A DNA stretch of 64,000 nucleotides from the NCBI RefSeq assembly GCF_029227915.1, contig NC_079887.1:22689650-22753649 (forward strand), read 5' to 3'. Shown in pieces: positions 14,401 to 29,400 of the stretch. The position numbers were made by a program, and so were the translations under genes. The stretch comes from Hydractinia symbiolongicarpus. Taxonomy: Eukaryota > Cnidaria > Hydrozoa > Anthoathecata > Hydractiniidae. The first letter of the stretch is position 1; each line of letters starts with the position of its first letter. The notes under the pieces were generated by a model. That model ran no database searches and was not told where the DNA came from. It worked only from the letters and a program-made list of their open reading frames with translations.

Positions 14401-17400
14401 CCCCAGACCTGTTAAAATAAATTAATTTACGAACAGTAATTAAATAAATTCAAATCATTTGATTGGCTTGTTCAATCATGCTGTTAATTTGATGCAAAAT
14501 TTATACATTTTTAAATTTAAAATGATAAATCATTGGTTTACAACGAATTTAGGGCGCTACAGCAGGGTAGGGTAGGGAGTTGACATACCGTAAATTGAAC
14601 TGTTGAACTATCGCAGTATTCTAAAAGATAGATTTGTGTCTCACACAATAAATCCAACAGGTGCTAAAAAGAAAAATAATATGTTAAACTCAATTTAGAA
14701 TATTTTAATAAAACATTTTATCGATATTAAAATACAATAATACCTTTGAGGATGATTTACTGTAGGTAGGGCTAAAACATAAAAAAGAAAGTTATACAAC
14801 TCGTAATAAAAATTTGCGGTACCTAATTTAGCATTTCGATTAGCGAATCTCAAAAATAATCGGTAAAAACTAAATTCGAAAAGTTAAAAGCTAAGAATTT
14901 TGTTTTTACCAAATTATCTTAATTACAGGAAGCAAGCTACAGGTTAATGTTCGGGAATATTACTAGCAGATAAGTTGGAGGGGTGAGTTGGAGGAGGACG
15001 AGGAGGAAGAGGAGGAAAAAAGGAGAAAAAATTATTGTTATATTTTCCAATCTTTGAGGTGTAAAAGTGTTCTACTGATGAAAAGTGTTCTTCTGATAAA
15101 CAACTTTTGGTGAAAAATAGTAAACAAGTCTGGCAAAAATAGTAAACAAGTCTGGCAAAAATGTTGTTTTACGCAACCTCACTTTAACTGCTAATTACCA
15201 ATATGATGATGTACTTGAGAATACCACGTGATACAAGATTTTGCCACACAACCAATGACAAAGCGTATAACAGCACTAATGCTGGTCAACTGAGTACAGT
15301 AGACTTAAAATAAATTTTGTAACTAAATAACTACCTAGAATCGTCTTTGATGGAATTGGATAGTTCGTGAAGATAGTCACATATTATTTTGTCAAACACA
15401 CACTCCTGAAAACAAAAATAAAAATCGCAACTACTATACATACTTTTACATCAAAATTCTTATCCACTATAGCAATTAAAGTACGAAAAACATGAGTTTA
15501 GGGGAAAAAGTGTTTGCGGGATAAATTTTTGCAGTTTTCGCGCTTTCTGAAAAATTCACAAGTTTTTTCTTGCAAAAAAAAAAGAACAATCGTAAATTGT
15601 GAAAGTTATTTAACCGCGAAATGGGTCAGTTAAATATGGTCTCTAAGGATTTTGCTGTTATTAGACAAAATGGATAGTGGATGGATTTTTTTCTCGCAAA
15701 ATGCAAAAATTTGCGATAAAACTAAACAGCAAAAGTTTCTCCCACACTTTCTTCACTCAAAGTAACTCAAAATGTATCTTTTACCACATGTAAACAACAA
15801 TCTCTTCCATACAAGTCCAGCTCAACAGAATTTTGTTTTATATTTATTGTCATGTAACGGGCATTAGATAACAAATTCATTCACTTTTAAAAGACATCAA
15901 ATCTTTCACAACGACAACAATAAGAAAAGCGAAACGGACGTAAAAAATGTACTAACCTCTTTTTTAAATGTTATTTTGTACAGCACGAGTATCACAACAG
16001 ACATGTTGGATGTTTCGCAAGAATGAGTGATGTGTTTGGATACAGATAAAACGTAGGTAGCCATGTTTTTCTCAATCTGCGATATCATATCTTCCGCATT
16101 TGATCGACGTTTGTCAACACTCTAATGTAAATCGAACATTTTATTATCTACAACTGAATAATAATTGTTAAAGGCTAGTTACACTGCGACAATATATTGT
16201 GCGCAATTAATTGTACAAAATTGTATAGATGTAGAAACAGTAAAAACTACCTTCAATTAAGTAGAAAAAAGATTTTACATCAAAATCTGTATGATTTAAA
16301 CTCTCGAATATATTTTGATGCTTAAGTTGCATTCTATTTTCAAAAAAAAAGGTAGCCAGTTGACCTTCTTAGAGGGATTGTAGTAAATGCTTTTCTGTTT
16401 ATTCGTAAAAAAAGCAGGACTAAAATGGCTATTTGAAATTTTTGAAAGCACAAGATCCAAAAAGTTTTCACTAATTAATGCGGATATTATGGACGCAGTT
16501 GATATTAACCACATGACCAAAGAACAATAGAATTTACCAATCAAAAAGCGCGGTCAGTAGTATTCTGACTGCAAAAAACTCGTTTAAGCCCCAGGGTAAT
16601 TTTTTCCACCTCAACTATTCTGATTTCCTGATGATAAAAAAATTAGACTGGGTCTCCTGGCTAGACCTTTGAAGAACCTTCGTTAACATTTTACACCTTG
16701 GGTATAAGTTGATTTGTAAAAGGAAATTCTCCACAAAATATATAAAAACTAAAACATGTTTTGGTACATCTTACAGGTTTCAATAATGAGAGTGCAAATT
16801 ATAGAAGTTTGTGGTCAGTTCCACTCACAATTAAACACATTGGTCTAACTACCTTGGCAGGTAAAAATTTGTCGCTTGTCATCTTATTCAATTTGACGTA
16901 ACTTTTTATGGAGTTCAACAAACAAAAGCAAGACCCATAGTACAGCTCAGAGCCAGGAAACTGTGTGGCTTCCACGTAGAGATCTTCCAATAACTGGTAG
17001 TTATACAGCCGGATGACTTCGCAGATATTTGGAAGTAGCTGAAAAAGAGAAAAGTTTTGAAAACGATCTTTAATTTCGATGTTTCTGTGATATAAACCCA
17101 TTTAAAAGAAATTCAGAGGTAAGAAAAACATTAGCAGTGAATGAATAAATAATTACGAAAGACACAAGCAATAAATAAATAAACAAATTTAAACAATACT
17201 GCTAGGTTATGTATCTTCTCACCTGTCTTGACATTCTTCTTAATTCCCAACGAGAATCATGAAGACATTCAATGGTTTGTATCAAAGTCTGCATTTAGGA
17301 AATTAAAGAAAATTAAATTCGAAGAAGTATATAAAAAACTCAAATTGAGGTAGAGCTACTTTGTGCATCGCTAACATCGCTGCAGACAAACCAATCACAA

Positions 17401-20400
17401 CACGTGATCACATCAGGTTGAACTATTCTTTGTAAAGAATGGACACACAGGTGTGCCTTGGCAAACCTTCGACTACATTTAAACGTGTTCGTTGTGGGTT
17501 AAAGCCAAACTCGACGAACAAAACAATTCTAATTAATTTTTTCTGCAAATCAATCTAAATTGGGATGTTGTTTTCATTGCTTTGATACTTAAAATAGAAG
17601 CTTTAAAAACACAAGTTCTACATTTCTCAGCCCGTTGAAGTTATCCCAGGTAAATGTGGTACTATCATGGCGACCATGACACGAAAACAATTGATGACAA
17701 AAGACTTAATTCGAGACAAGAAAACAAGACAACACAATGTTCGGTTGTTTAGTTGCTTTGTTAAACAAGAATAAGGTTACCTGTTTAAGTAAGTTGTAGT
17801 ATGAGCAGTATTCTTGTTGTGATAACCAGATTGAAATATGTTGCTCAGCGCTCTGTTCTGCTGCTTTCATTGTTTCGCATCCAGTAGAAAAAGCTAAGTG
17901 ACGAGTGCAACAACTTAATGATGCAACAATCTTAAAGCACAAATTCTTAGACGATATTTTTAGAGTGTTGTTAAATTGACTATTGGCGCGCCTAAATAGT
18001 GTAAAAATAACTAACAACAGCGTGCACTAGTGTAAAAAAAATTGTTAAATTAACTATTGGCGCGCCTAAATAGTGCAAAAATAACTTTTAACAGCGTGCA
18101 CTAGTGTAAAAAAATTGTTAAATTAACTATTGGCGCGCCATAATAGTGCAAAAACAACTTTTAACAGCGTGCACTAGTGTAAAAAAATTGTTAAATTAAC
18201 TATTGGCGCGCCATAACTTTCAACAGCGTGCACTAGTGTAAAAAATTGTTAAATCGAATATTGGCGCGCCATAATCATGTCAAAATAATTAACAATAGCG
18301 TGCACTAGTGTAAAAAATTCGCGCAAACTATTCAGGTAAAAATTGACACAGAAAACAAAAACAAATAAACACACATCGTTACAATGATTCTTACTTGGTA
18401 ATGGTGTCAGTTTTAATGTTGGTACAGCTGTGTTTAAAAACTTCACCTGTGGTAGAAAAAAAATACACTTACGCTTTAGAAAAAAAAACAAATTCTTTCG
18501 AATGCCTTTTATAGAAAGGCTCCAGAAGAACTTATTTTGGTTTAAAAAACTTTGAATGAATTTCTCACGGGTGAGGCTAAGGAGCATGTAATCAATCAAA
18601 ACACCCCGTTTGAAGCCAATACAAACTGACACTCAAATTCTGATAAGATTTTTAACTTTTTATTAGCTGAAATATAATTGTCTGAGCAAGCAAGTTGGCA
18701 CGTTAATCTGTCTGAAGCAACCAAATAAACAAAACCGAAAATATGTGAATCATTAAAATCATGAACCTCACCTTTTCGATCTTTTCTGATCTTGCGATTT
18801 CAAGAAGAGAATCATTCTAAAGACAGAAGGTATTTTAAGTTTTAAAAGTTAAACAACATTGTGAATCATAGATATGTCTCCGCATTAGTTAAAACATTGC
18901 AATAGAAGACGAAAATAAGGGGAAAGATTTTTAAAAACTTTGACTCGTATGTCTGTGTTTTTTTTAAATCTATTGTTGTATTTTACACTGACATAGATAG
19001 AAAGTTTGGTGAGCAAAACCTTTTTTTACGAAATAAAAGGAAAATCCACACTTGTCATTCATACTCACTGTAGTTGTCGAATTTATTGCATTGTTGATGT
19101 TGGTTGCAAAATCACTATCTACAGCTCCTAATCTCTATTAATAAAAAACTTTCCATTAATACAGTGAAATCTTATATTTTAATAGGTGCTGTTTGACATT
19201 TCTTACTGGGACAGTGAATATATAGTTTTGCAATTGCAACCTACTTTTAAGTTATATGCACCCCTGTCGAATAAGCACTCCAGCTAAATATGCACCCCTG
19301 TTAAATAAACACCTTATTATAATAAGCCCCCCCCCCCCCCACTTTTAATAAGCACCCATATCGATTAAGCAACCCTCTTGTTAAATAGCAGCATAATCTT
19401 TTTACACAGGAGCTAAACATAATTTATTTTTTTGTTTTTAGAACAATAAATTCAAATACATTTATTTCTGGGGATTTCTGTTTGCAGAATTTTGCAGTTT
19501 GTAGTTCTTTGAGGCTATATTTAGAAGGAACTACAACTTTACCGTTTTCTTTAGCCTGTCACAACTGCAGATACAGTTTTCTTCATCTCAAAGGAAAATA
19601 GTTTTATTTTTATGGATGTTACAAATATTTTTTCAGTGCTCATGACAAATAACCTCTGCCCAATGCTTATTTACTCATATAGGGCATTCTTTACGTCATG
19701 TATAGTAATTATTGTGAATGGTTAAAGTGTAAGAAATGATTGAGTATATTTATTAAGGCCTATTTTTCTGATTCCAGGTTTGACGAAAAGTTGGTTCAAA
19801 CGCAGATACAAAACAAGCAAGATAAATTTCATACTGAAATGGTGAATGATTTTGTCAAGGTTTTTCTCGCCAAATCTACACGAGTTGGTTGTGCAATTGA
19901 ATTCTTTAGAGAATCTAATCTAAATAACAATATTAGCATCATCAATAGAAAAGATGCCAAAACGACATCATCAACATGGTCACCAATCAAAACACAACAC
20001 CAAACACTTGTTACCTAAATTGACCCTCAGTTATGGAATTATTTAAACTGTTGTTCTTTTTATGATGTATGTGATGGGAAGTGGAAGTCAAGGAAAAATA
20101 TAAATAATTAGTTATGAGAAACTTCATAATTAATTCGTATGCCAACAATCGTCCTTCACGCCATTCCCAACACAAAGTTAAGTCTAAAAAGGATGAAAAA
20201 TGGGATATATTTTATGCGCAAAAACTTTTTCTGTTTTGGTCACAATGTCTGAAAATACGAGAAGTGTCATGATAAGACGATTTTTAGTTAACTTGAATAA
20301 CCACCATTCATTACAGAAAAAAAACAATACCATTCGTTTTCGTATGGTCAAAAACACCTTTGCCTTCAGACTGTTTTTGATGGCGAGAACTGATTTGTCC

Positions 20401-23400
20401 TTTTAAGGCTTCGATATCAGTCTTCCACTCTGAACATAGTCCTTGCAAAACAAGTTTCATCTGATACAGTGAAGTAAGATCTTTAGAAACTAAAATATAA
20501 AACACGATTCATGAATACAGCGATGTTTAAAAAAAAAAAGAAGAAAGAAATCCTGTCGTAAAATACAGTTGACTTTGTGTCTCGAACTGGCAAAGGCCTA
20601 GCAAATTTGTTCAAGAAAGAGAAAGTTCAACACTGATTCTTGTTCAAAACAGGGAGAGGTGCAAAATAAAGGGCGTCTGTCGTAAGAGATTGCTTTTATT
20701 TACAAATTTTTAGTCACAAATAAAATTTAAGCTTAAATAATTTGCTCATCAAGTTCCTCGAAGCCTGATAACACTTACCTAGATATTTAAACACGCTGCT
20801 TGCAGTTTGTCTAACAGTAGATGCAGGGTGAATAAGATAGTGTGTGAAGACAGACCAGTATCTCTGCCAATTATGTATCAAGTGAGTAAGCGGGATGCTC
20901 TGTAGAGACAAAAATAATTTATCAGATTCTGAAAGATTATCATGAGTAAGCACGTTTAATATCAAAATTCAGTCTACTAATGTTATCAACTTACCACAGC
21001 CCGGAATTATTAGGCTTATTAATACGAGTTTTTCACACGTACAAGTGGAAGGCAAACAGGCATAAGCTTTTGCTGGCATATTTATTATGTATTCAAAGTA
21101 TTACACGTAGTTTTAAATGTTTTAAAAAACACTTGGGATACATATTTATTATAAATACACCAGCGGCAAGATAACAAGGCTATATTACAACAGGTATGCA
21201 ACCAAACTGAAAAACACTGAAACAATTCAAGAAAAATTAAGCTAAGTCAATTAACAAAAAAAAAGATATCTTTTCAAAATGTATTTCTTGTGTGCATACA
21301 AATAGCTCTGGTTTTCTTTTCTCTAAGTTTTTTTACTGCTAAATATTTTAAAAAATTTTTTAAAACAAGCTCATGTTAGTACCACAACAAGACAAAATTA
21401 TTTGTTTATTGTGTTTGAGCACGCTATCGAGTTCACGTTGAGATTATATATCTGGCGTACGAAGACAGAAATATTGTGAAACAGGCCGTTTCTTGTAGTT
21501 TTTTCTTTATAAACAGAGCTTGATCCAGCTTTATTTTTCTTTCAAAGTTTCAAGGGGTCAAGTTTTAAGTAAAATTTTCAAAGAGAAAGCCGGAATTTTT
21601 TAATTTTTTTTGTTAGAAGTATGAAACGGAGCTAAAAATTGAAGTTCTACTTTTGTTCTATAAAATGTCAAAATATTTCTTGAGTTAACCTAAATAATAT
21701 TACGCGATGCTGTGACTTTGTGTCGTAACAAATATTTTTAAAACATTTTTAATAACATTGGTCCAAAAAATCGACCATATAATTATATTCACAGCATTAC
21801 AAGGACAAAACTTTAGGGCTCATTTTCAATGGAAGATCATAAATACTTATACTGTCGAGAGAAATGTGTTTATTACCTTTATAAGAAACAAAACTGCATT
21901 CATAAAACCTTCTGCTTCACAAGCATCCAGAAAAACTAAGTTCTCCTATAAAAAAATTGCACTGCTATCAAAATGTTCAACATTCCATATCACTGTTGGT
22001 ATTACCGATTTTAGATAAGTCAGCAATATTTATTTAAGCATAATAACCTTTACCAACCTTGTTCTGTATACCAAGATGCTGCACAATTTTCTCAAACGAT
22101 TCAACAAGATACTAAAAGAAATAAAATTGTTACTTAAAGGCCCAGTCGTATAGGCCCAGTTGTAAAGGCCCAGTCGTAAAGGCCAAGTCGTAAAAGCATA
22201 AAAAGCATAACATTTTATAAAAAGTGAAATTGAGCATGCTTAAGCTCAAGACAACTTTTGTTTGATGACGAAATACTTTCACCAATTTTGTTTTTTCTGG
22301 TTTCATATGAAAAAAACAGTGATACCTAAGCTTTGTGCAATAGAATTTTAACAGTTCTATAGCAAAATGCCACTTTTTAAACTTTTGTTTACAAAAAAAT
22401 TAGTTATATTGGATGTGAAAAAATTTTAGAAAAATTTTTTAAGAAATGTAACACTGAGAAGTTTATATTTTCAGAATAGGATATATGATCAAATTAAGAA
22501 TTCGAAAAAAACTAATTGTGGACAAAGAAATGCTATAGGAAATTTCAGGAGATATTAAATGTTTTAATCAAGCTTTAGGTGAATCTAGGATAAGTTAAGA
22601 AGAAAAATTTTTGATTTAATGAGGACTGCTCGGATATTAAAGACCTGTGCCACTTACAGAAAACTCAGATTTATTAAGGAATGTTGAAAAGGCCTTTCCA
22701 GCAACCTCCCGTATACTAAACTGTGGATGGGCGAACAATTTGAACAAAACTTTTTCCATATTTTCTTTTACGTATTGTGGCAAAGATGGAAAATTATTTC
22801 GACCAATCTAAAAGCATATAAAACAAATTAGAAATATATATTTAAGCTAAATAATTTAAGCTCACTATCCAGTACGTCTAATTCAAAACTTAATTTAAAA
22901 ACATATAAATAATCGAGACACTATAAACATAACAAAAACATTCAAACAAAATATCTAAAAATGGAATTAATTTGTCTCACTGACCGTTCAACACTAACTA
23001 TTAACTAAGTCCTATTATGAAAAGACCAGGTAGAAATCTGGAATTTATATACGTATTAAAGTAAGTTTACAGCAGCAACAATTTTTTAGAGATTTCCAGA
23101 GAACTGAACAGACTTATTTAGGTCATCCAAAAAGTAAGCTATTACCTTTATTAAAACTGAAGGTGATGATGTTCTGTCATCCTTACGTACACTTGACGTT
23201 GCAATATACTTACAACTTGTAAGCATTCTATCAATGCCTAAAAAATTTTATAACTGATGATCAAATAGGGCTGGATTATAAATTATTTTGCACATACCTG
23301 TTTATGTCTTACAGATTCAAAAAACAGTTGTTTTAACTTTTAAGCACTTTTAAATAACTCTTTGTTTTCAAATTAAAGAAAGAGATGGAAAAAGTGCATC

Positions 23401-26400
23401 GAGTTCAAATGGGCTTAAGCTAAACATAAGTCAGACCTACTTGAATAAGCTACACCATAGTTTCAGACTAATTCTTAGTTCAAGTCTTATTAAAAAAACT
23501 AAAACAATGGGTGAAGGGTCTCCTTAAGAGACAAGAGAGGAGTTGAACGTCCTCCACCATACCTTAGTTTAAAGGCGCGATTGTGGAAGTCCCATGAAAT
23601 GCCACATAGTGATGGTGTCACTTTAAAAAACACCCAGTCCGGTCTGTGAATGGTTGGCGCTAGGAAGGGCATCCAGCTGTAAAACAATGCCAAAACTCTT
23701 TATTAATGGCCGTAAGAATAGTTGATCAGACAAACTGCGTAAACGGGGCTGGAACTCTAAGGAGTGAAGGTGTCGCGCACGGTAGGACAGATGTCAGGTG
23801 TGAGCATCGTCAGACCGTTACCCAGCTATCACATCACAAGGTAGATAACACTAGGTTGAGGATCGCTAGTGTAAATGTTGGAACTCTGAGAGGTAGAGCA
23901 GGTGAAGTAGTTGAAATGTTAGAACGTAGATCTGTTGATATGTGTTGTGTTCAGGAAGTTAGGTGGAGAGGAGCTTTTTAGTGAGATTTGTGGAAGGTAG
24001 GAGGGCAAGGTATAAGCTTTTTTGGATTGGTAATAGTGATGGATATGGAGGAGTTGGCATATTCGTTGCAGAGAAGTGGGTAGAAAAAGTAATAGATGTT
24101 ATGCGTGTTAATAGTCGCATTATAGTGATAAAGTTTTTGATAGGTAATAGGATTGTCACTTTTCTGTCAGTTTATTCCACAGTGTGGAATCAGTGAGGAA
24201 GATAAACATAAGTTTTATGATGAGTTAATAGCAGTCACATCAAAGTTTGGAGACACTGAACTTCTCATGGTGGGCGGCGACTTTAATGGTCATGTTGGGA
24301 AGTCATCTGAAGGTTATAGAGGTGTGCATGGAGGCTATGGATTTGGGAGCAGAAATAAGGAAGGGGAGAGATTGCTTGAGTTTGGAATGGCAACGGACGT
24401 GGTGGTTTGCAACACATCATTCAGTAAGAGACAGAGTAGGCTGATAACATATGAGTCAGTTAGAAAGTCAGACAAGAAAGTGGTGAAGGACGTGAAAGTT
24501 ATATGGGGGGAAGAGTGTGTTTCCCAGCATAGGTTGCTGGTTTGTGATATTATCTTGAAGGTAGTTAAGTTTACTTAACTTTAGTTAATTGCTAAACGAC
24601 ATGGACTGGCGTTAGTACGGTAGCGCGTAGCTGTGGTTGCCATCTTAGTTTCACAGGCCTGGGCTCCAATCTTCACTTTGTTCGTTCGGCTCTTTTAGTC
24701 ACGGTCTCGCTCCACGATTCCTCTTTCGCTCGTGCTAGCCAACAGTAGTTGTGGTTTTAATCGGTTTATTTAATCTTTTGTTATCCTTTAATTGGTTCCG
24801 CAAATAATCATTTACGTGACGAAAGATGTTTATTGTTAGATTTACGTACCTCACGATAATGATAGTTCTTTGCGTCGCTGTTCGACGACGTTCTGGAGTA
24901 GCCTTGCCAGTGCCAGATGCAGACAAAAAGAGTCTGGCAGAATGGACCACATTGCCAGTTCAAACTCTACGATTAGTGTGCAATGCACTAAATTTAATTG
25001 ACTCAGGATCGCCTCAAATACTTGCTCGTCGCCTGTTTTCGTTCTACAATCCGCCACATTCGGTGGTAGCTACGTCGGTGACCACTACATCATGTATGGC
25101 CCCAATTATTCCATCAATCAACGTGGCCACGAGGTCGACCAGACTCCGCCCACGCGGCCAGCCAACCAACACAGCAACCGGCGTTGAGTCAACTACAGTT
25201 GTGTCTTCAAATGTCTTGACTGGTCATCAGGCATCATCATCTTCGACCACCGACGTTGTCGAGTCGCCCATCCTTACAACAGCTGTGGTTACAGAGTTAA
25301 TTAGAGGAGAATTGCGACGATTTTTCGAGGGTCACGAGGGGGAACGACTCGCGGGAAGAGCTCCTGACATAATAGAGCAAAATCAAGCGACAGGTGACAC
25401 TTATAATACTAACTCTGTTGTTGAGACTCCTATTGTACACCATTTTGTGTCTGAGCCGTTTTCTGAAGGGGGTGAGTTTCCACAGGGGGGTCTTCCTCGT
25501 CCAGCCCAGGTTGGGTTTTCCGTTGCAACCACAGCGCGCCCTGCTCCCTTGCCGGCACTTCCTCAGGCCGTTTTGGACAAGGTTAAAAAAGGTGAGTATG
25601 TAAATTTTGATAGCTTACTGCCTGCTTTTGCCTCATCTTCAGACGAGTTTACGTTTAAGGTTCTCGGTGGGTCTAGCCCGTCAGTTGCGTTAGTTCCCAA
25701 GCAATCAAACCGCCCTAAGGTTAGTGACTTTTCATCTTGGATGTTAGCATGGAATAATTTTATCCGGTGCTTCACCTTTTTCTTTCCACATCGTGCATCC
25801 GAGCTTTTACACTATCAGTCTATCATGTGTGACTTCGCCTCACAGTTTACATTTACAGCATGGTCGACATACGATCGCATGTTTAGGTACCAAATGGCTT
25901 TTGATTCTGGTTTGTCATGGAACCGTGTAGATGACGATCTTTATAACCGTCATCTCCGAAGTGCCCCACTGCAGGTCATGTGTTTTCGGTGCCGGAATTA
26001 TGGACATCTTGCATCAAGTTGCCCTCTTCGCACTGAGTCAGCAGCTGGGAACGAATCAGCACCTTCAAATTTGGCATATAGTGGGCAGCCCTTTCGTGCC
26101 CCCCAGCCTTTTCGCGCCTCACAGCGCTTTCGTGCCACACAGCCTTTTCGAGCCACGCAGACCCTCAGTAGGGCTGACACAGGTGCAGTCGGACAGGTCG
26201 ATAACATCGCCACTTGTCGATACTTCAACGCACAGGGTCACTGTACGAACCGACAATGTCGCTTCGCACACCAATGCAAACACTGCGGCGACTCCCATCC
26301 TGCCTCACAATGCTCCGTTGTCCGCAAATATTAATCCAAATCCACTGCCTGTGTCTTGTCAATGTCCTGTCAATGTTGCTCTTTTTGAAAGATTGCTAAG

Positions 26401-29400
26401 GGAACACCCTTGTCAGTCTTTAGTGTCATTTATTATCTCTGGTTTGTCTTCTGGATTTGACATTGGTTTTCATGGCCCATGCACAGCTACCCGGCCACGC
26501 AACCTACTATCTGCACGCTCTAATTCTCAATCAGTGTGGGAGGCAATTGCTAAAGAATTAGCGCGAGGCCACACCTCAGGACCTTTTCTAAGCCCTCCAA
26601 TTACGCCTCTGCATTGTTCACCTTTAGGTGCAGTACCTAAGAAAGACGGTTCTTACAGAATAATTTTAGATCTCTCCTCACCTAGAGGCAATGCTATTAA
26701 TGAAGGCATATGCAAAGAAGAGTTTTCAGTGCGATATTCCACCTTCGACGATGCCCTAAAATTGGTGTCTGGGTTGGGTCCCACAGCATTTTTAGCCAAA
26801 ATTGATATCAAACATGCTTTTCGCCTTTGCCCCGTTAAACCAGCTCAATGGGGTTTATTAGGCTACTGTTGGGAGGGTTATTACTTTGTGGACACTCGCT
26901 TGCCATTTGGCAGCCGCTCCTCACCCTTCTTGTTTAACTGTTTTGCAGATTTGTTATGTTGGATCTTCCTCACTGTGCTTGGTATTCCATTTGTGATCCA
27001 TTACTTAGACGATTTCTTCCTTTGTGGGAGGTCGGCAGCAGAAGTAAATAGTTACTTGGAATCTATTCAGTCTATGTGCACTAAACTGGGTGTCCCTATT
27101 GCGGAGGAAAAAACCACAGGACCCTCACAAACTATAACCTACCTGGGCATTGAGATCGACTCTCAGCAACAAATCATTCGCTTGCCAGCGGATAAGTACA
27201 GGGAGTTGCACGAAGCTTTATTGGTTTGGTCTGGTAGGAAGAAGTGCACCAAACGAGAATTGCTTTCTTTGATTGGCTCTTTATCTTTCGCTGCCAAAGT
27301 GGTAAAGCCAGGCAGAATGTTCCTCCGTAGGTTAATTGATTTGTCTACCACCGTTGCATCACTCAATCATCATATCACATTAAATGGGGAGGCACGCTTA
27401 GACATTCAATGGTGGGTGGATTTTCTACCTAGCTGGAATGGTGTCTGTTTTATTCAAGGGGACCCAATCACAGCCGCTTCACTTAGCCTCTTTACGGATG
27501 CATCAGGGGTAGGATTTGGTGCTGTTTTTCGCAATAGTTGGTTCTGTGCTCCATGGCCCCCAACATTTCATTCCTTTCACATTAATATATTGGAGCTTTT
27601 CGCAATTGTAGCAGCGGTTAGGACGTGGGGTCGCGAATGGCGTAATCTGCAGATCATCATTTACACAGACAACGCGTCCATAGTTCATGTGTGGCGCTCA
27701 GGCACATCTCGGGATAAACACATCATGTCGTTAATTCGCCACTTATTTCTATTCACGGCGCGGTTGAACATTAATATTTTGCTTCAACATATTCCTGGAC
27801 ATACTAATATTGCAGCTGATCTTCTATCTCGGTTACAGGTTCGTCGATTCAAACAACGCCTTCAGTCCGCAGACGAGTCACCCACACCAATCGAGCCAAC
27901 CATCTGGACCATCTTAGTATAGCCTCACAGTACTTTCAATCTCAAGCTTTGGCACCCACTACTAGGGCCACGTATTCCACTGGTGTTGCCTCATATCAGC
28001 GATTTTGTTATAGGTGGTCTCATCCTCTCTGGCCGTTGAACGAGGATATTCTAATTCGCTACATTTCTAGTTTGGCACAACGCGTATCTCACACTACCAT
28101 TCGCGTTTACATCTCAGGCTTGCAATATCACTCCATCTTGGCCGGCAACTATGTTCGAATAGCAGACATGAGTCGCTTGTGTTACACCCTGCGAGGAATT
28201 AAAAGAGTCCAAGGAGCTCGTCTCACCCGGCCGCGCAGGCACCCAATTACATATCAGAATTTGTGTTTAATTCATTACCGTATTCAATTTTTACAAGCTA
28301 CAGTATATGAACGACTACTTTTCAAAGCTGCTACCTCTTTGGCCTTCTTTGGCTTGTTGCGCTGCTCTGAATACACTTATCAATCCAGTCGTCACTTCGA
28401 TCCATCCACCGATTTATTGGTTGGAGATATCCAATTTTCCGCAGACAATTCCGTCATGCTGGTTCATATCCGGTCGTCTAAAACAGATCCCTTTCGTGTT
28501 GGTTGTCAGATTAGGGTTGGCGCTAACAATAACGCAGTTTGCCCGGTTCAGTGTATGCGCCGTTTCTTAGCGGTTCATCCCGGCCCAGGGTGGCCACTCT
28601 TCACTTACCAGGACTTCAAATTTTTGACTCGTCAGGACATAGTAAACCTCCTGGCTTCGTGTTTGCCTAATATTCCACACATTAATACACATTCCTTTCG
28701 CATTGGTGGTGCCTCCGCAGCAGCATCTGCAGGGGTGCCTGACAGCACTATCCAGATTTTAGGCAGGTGGACCAGTGATGCCTATAGACGCTATCTACAT
28801 CTCGATGATGCACAGGTCATTGGCCTTTCTCGCAGTCTATGCACCGCTGGGCCACCTACTCGTGGGTGGAGCCGTCACACACCTTCTTCATTTTTGTTAT
28901 AGTTTAGTTGGTGGCGCTCGTAGGCGTCACCACACCTCTTCATTTTGTATAGTTTGTCAAGTGTGGTGGTGTGGGGGAATTTGGGGGTGTGTTGTGTATT
29001 TTAAACTCATGCTGGTATTCTTAAGTAATATTTTGCTATTCATGAACTATCAATCTTAAGCTGTCCTTGTTGGCAGTTTGTTAGAACCTGTCTTTGTTGA
29101 CAGTTTGTTTAGAACCTGTCTTTGTTGACAGTTTGTTTTACTTATATTGATTGACAGTTTGTTTTATGTGATCCTTGTTGACCACACTACATTTACGAGA
29201 AACTGTCTTAGACAGTTTGTTGTGGTCTTTGTTGACCTCTGTTACAATTAGATACAGTACACACATATCCTCCGAGACCCCTCATATCCGCCAAACTTGC
29301 AGTTTTTATTGTTGTTTTTCCCTGCGCGTTGTCAGCAATTAAAGGTAGTTAAGTTTACTTAACTTTAGTTAATTGCTAAACGACATGGACTGGCGTTAGT

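Noticed and set aside
19740-20018. A 92-codon plus-strand frame with protein-like composition (segment DKFHTEMVNDFVKVF).
   Set aside because: It lies in an intron of the minus-strand gene, has no recognised family and no companion exons. It may be a relic of another gene but cannot be supported.
23146-23237. A longer version of the exon at 23237, reading DRMLTSCKYIATSS.
   Set aside because: It needs one base carried over from the preceding exon, which ends in phase 0; the 24-nt version with a strong GTAAGT donor fits both sides.
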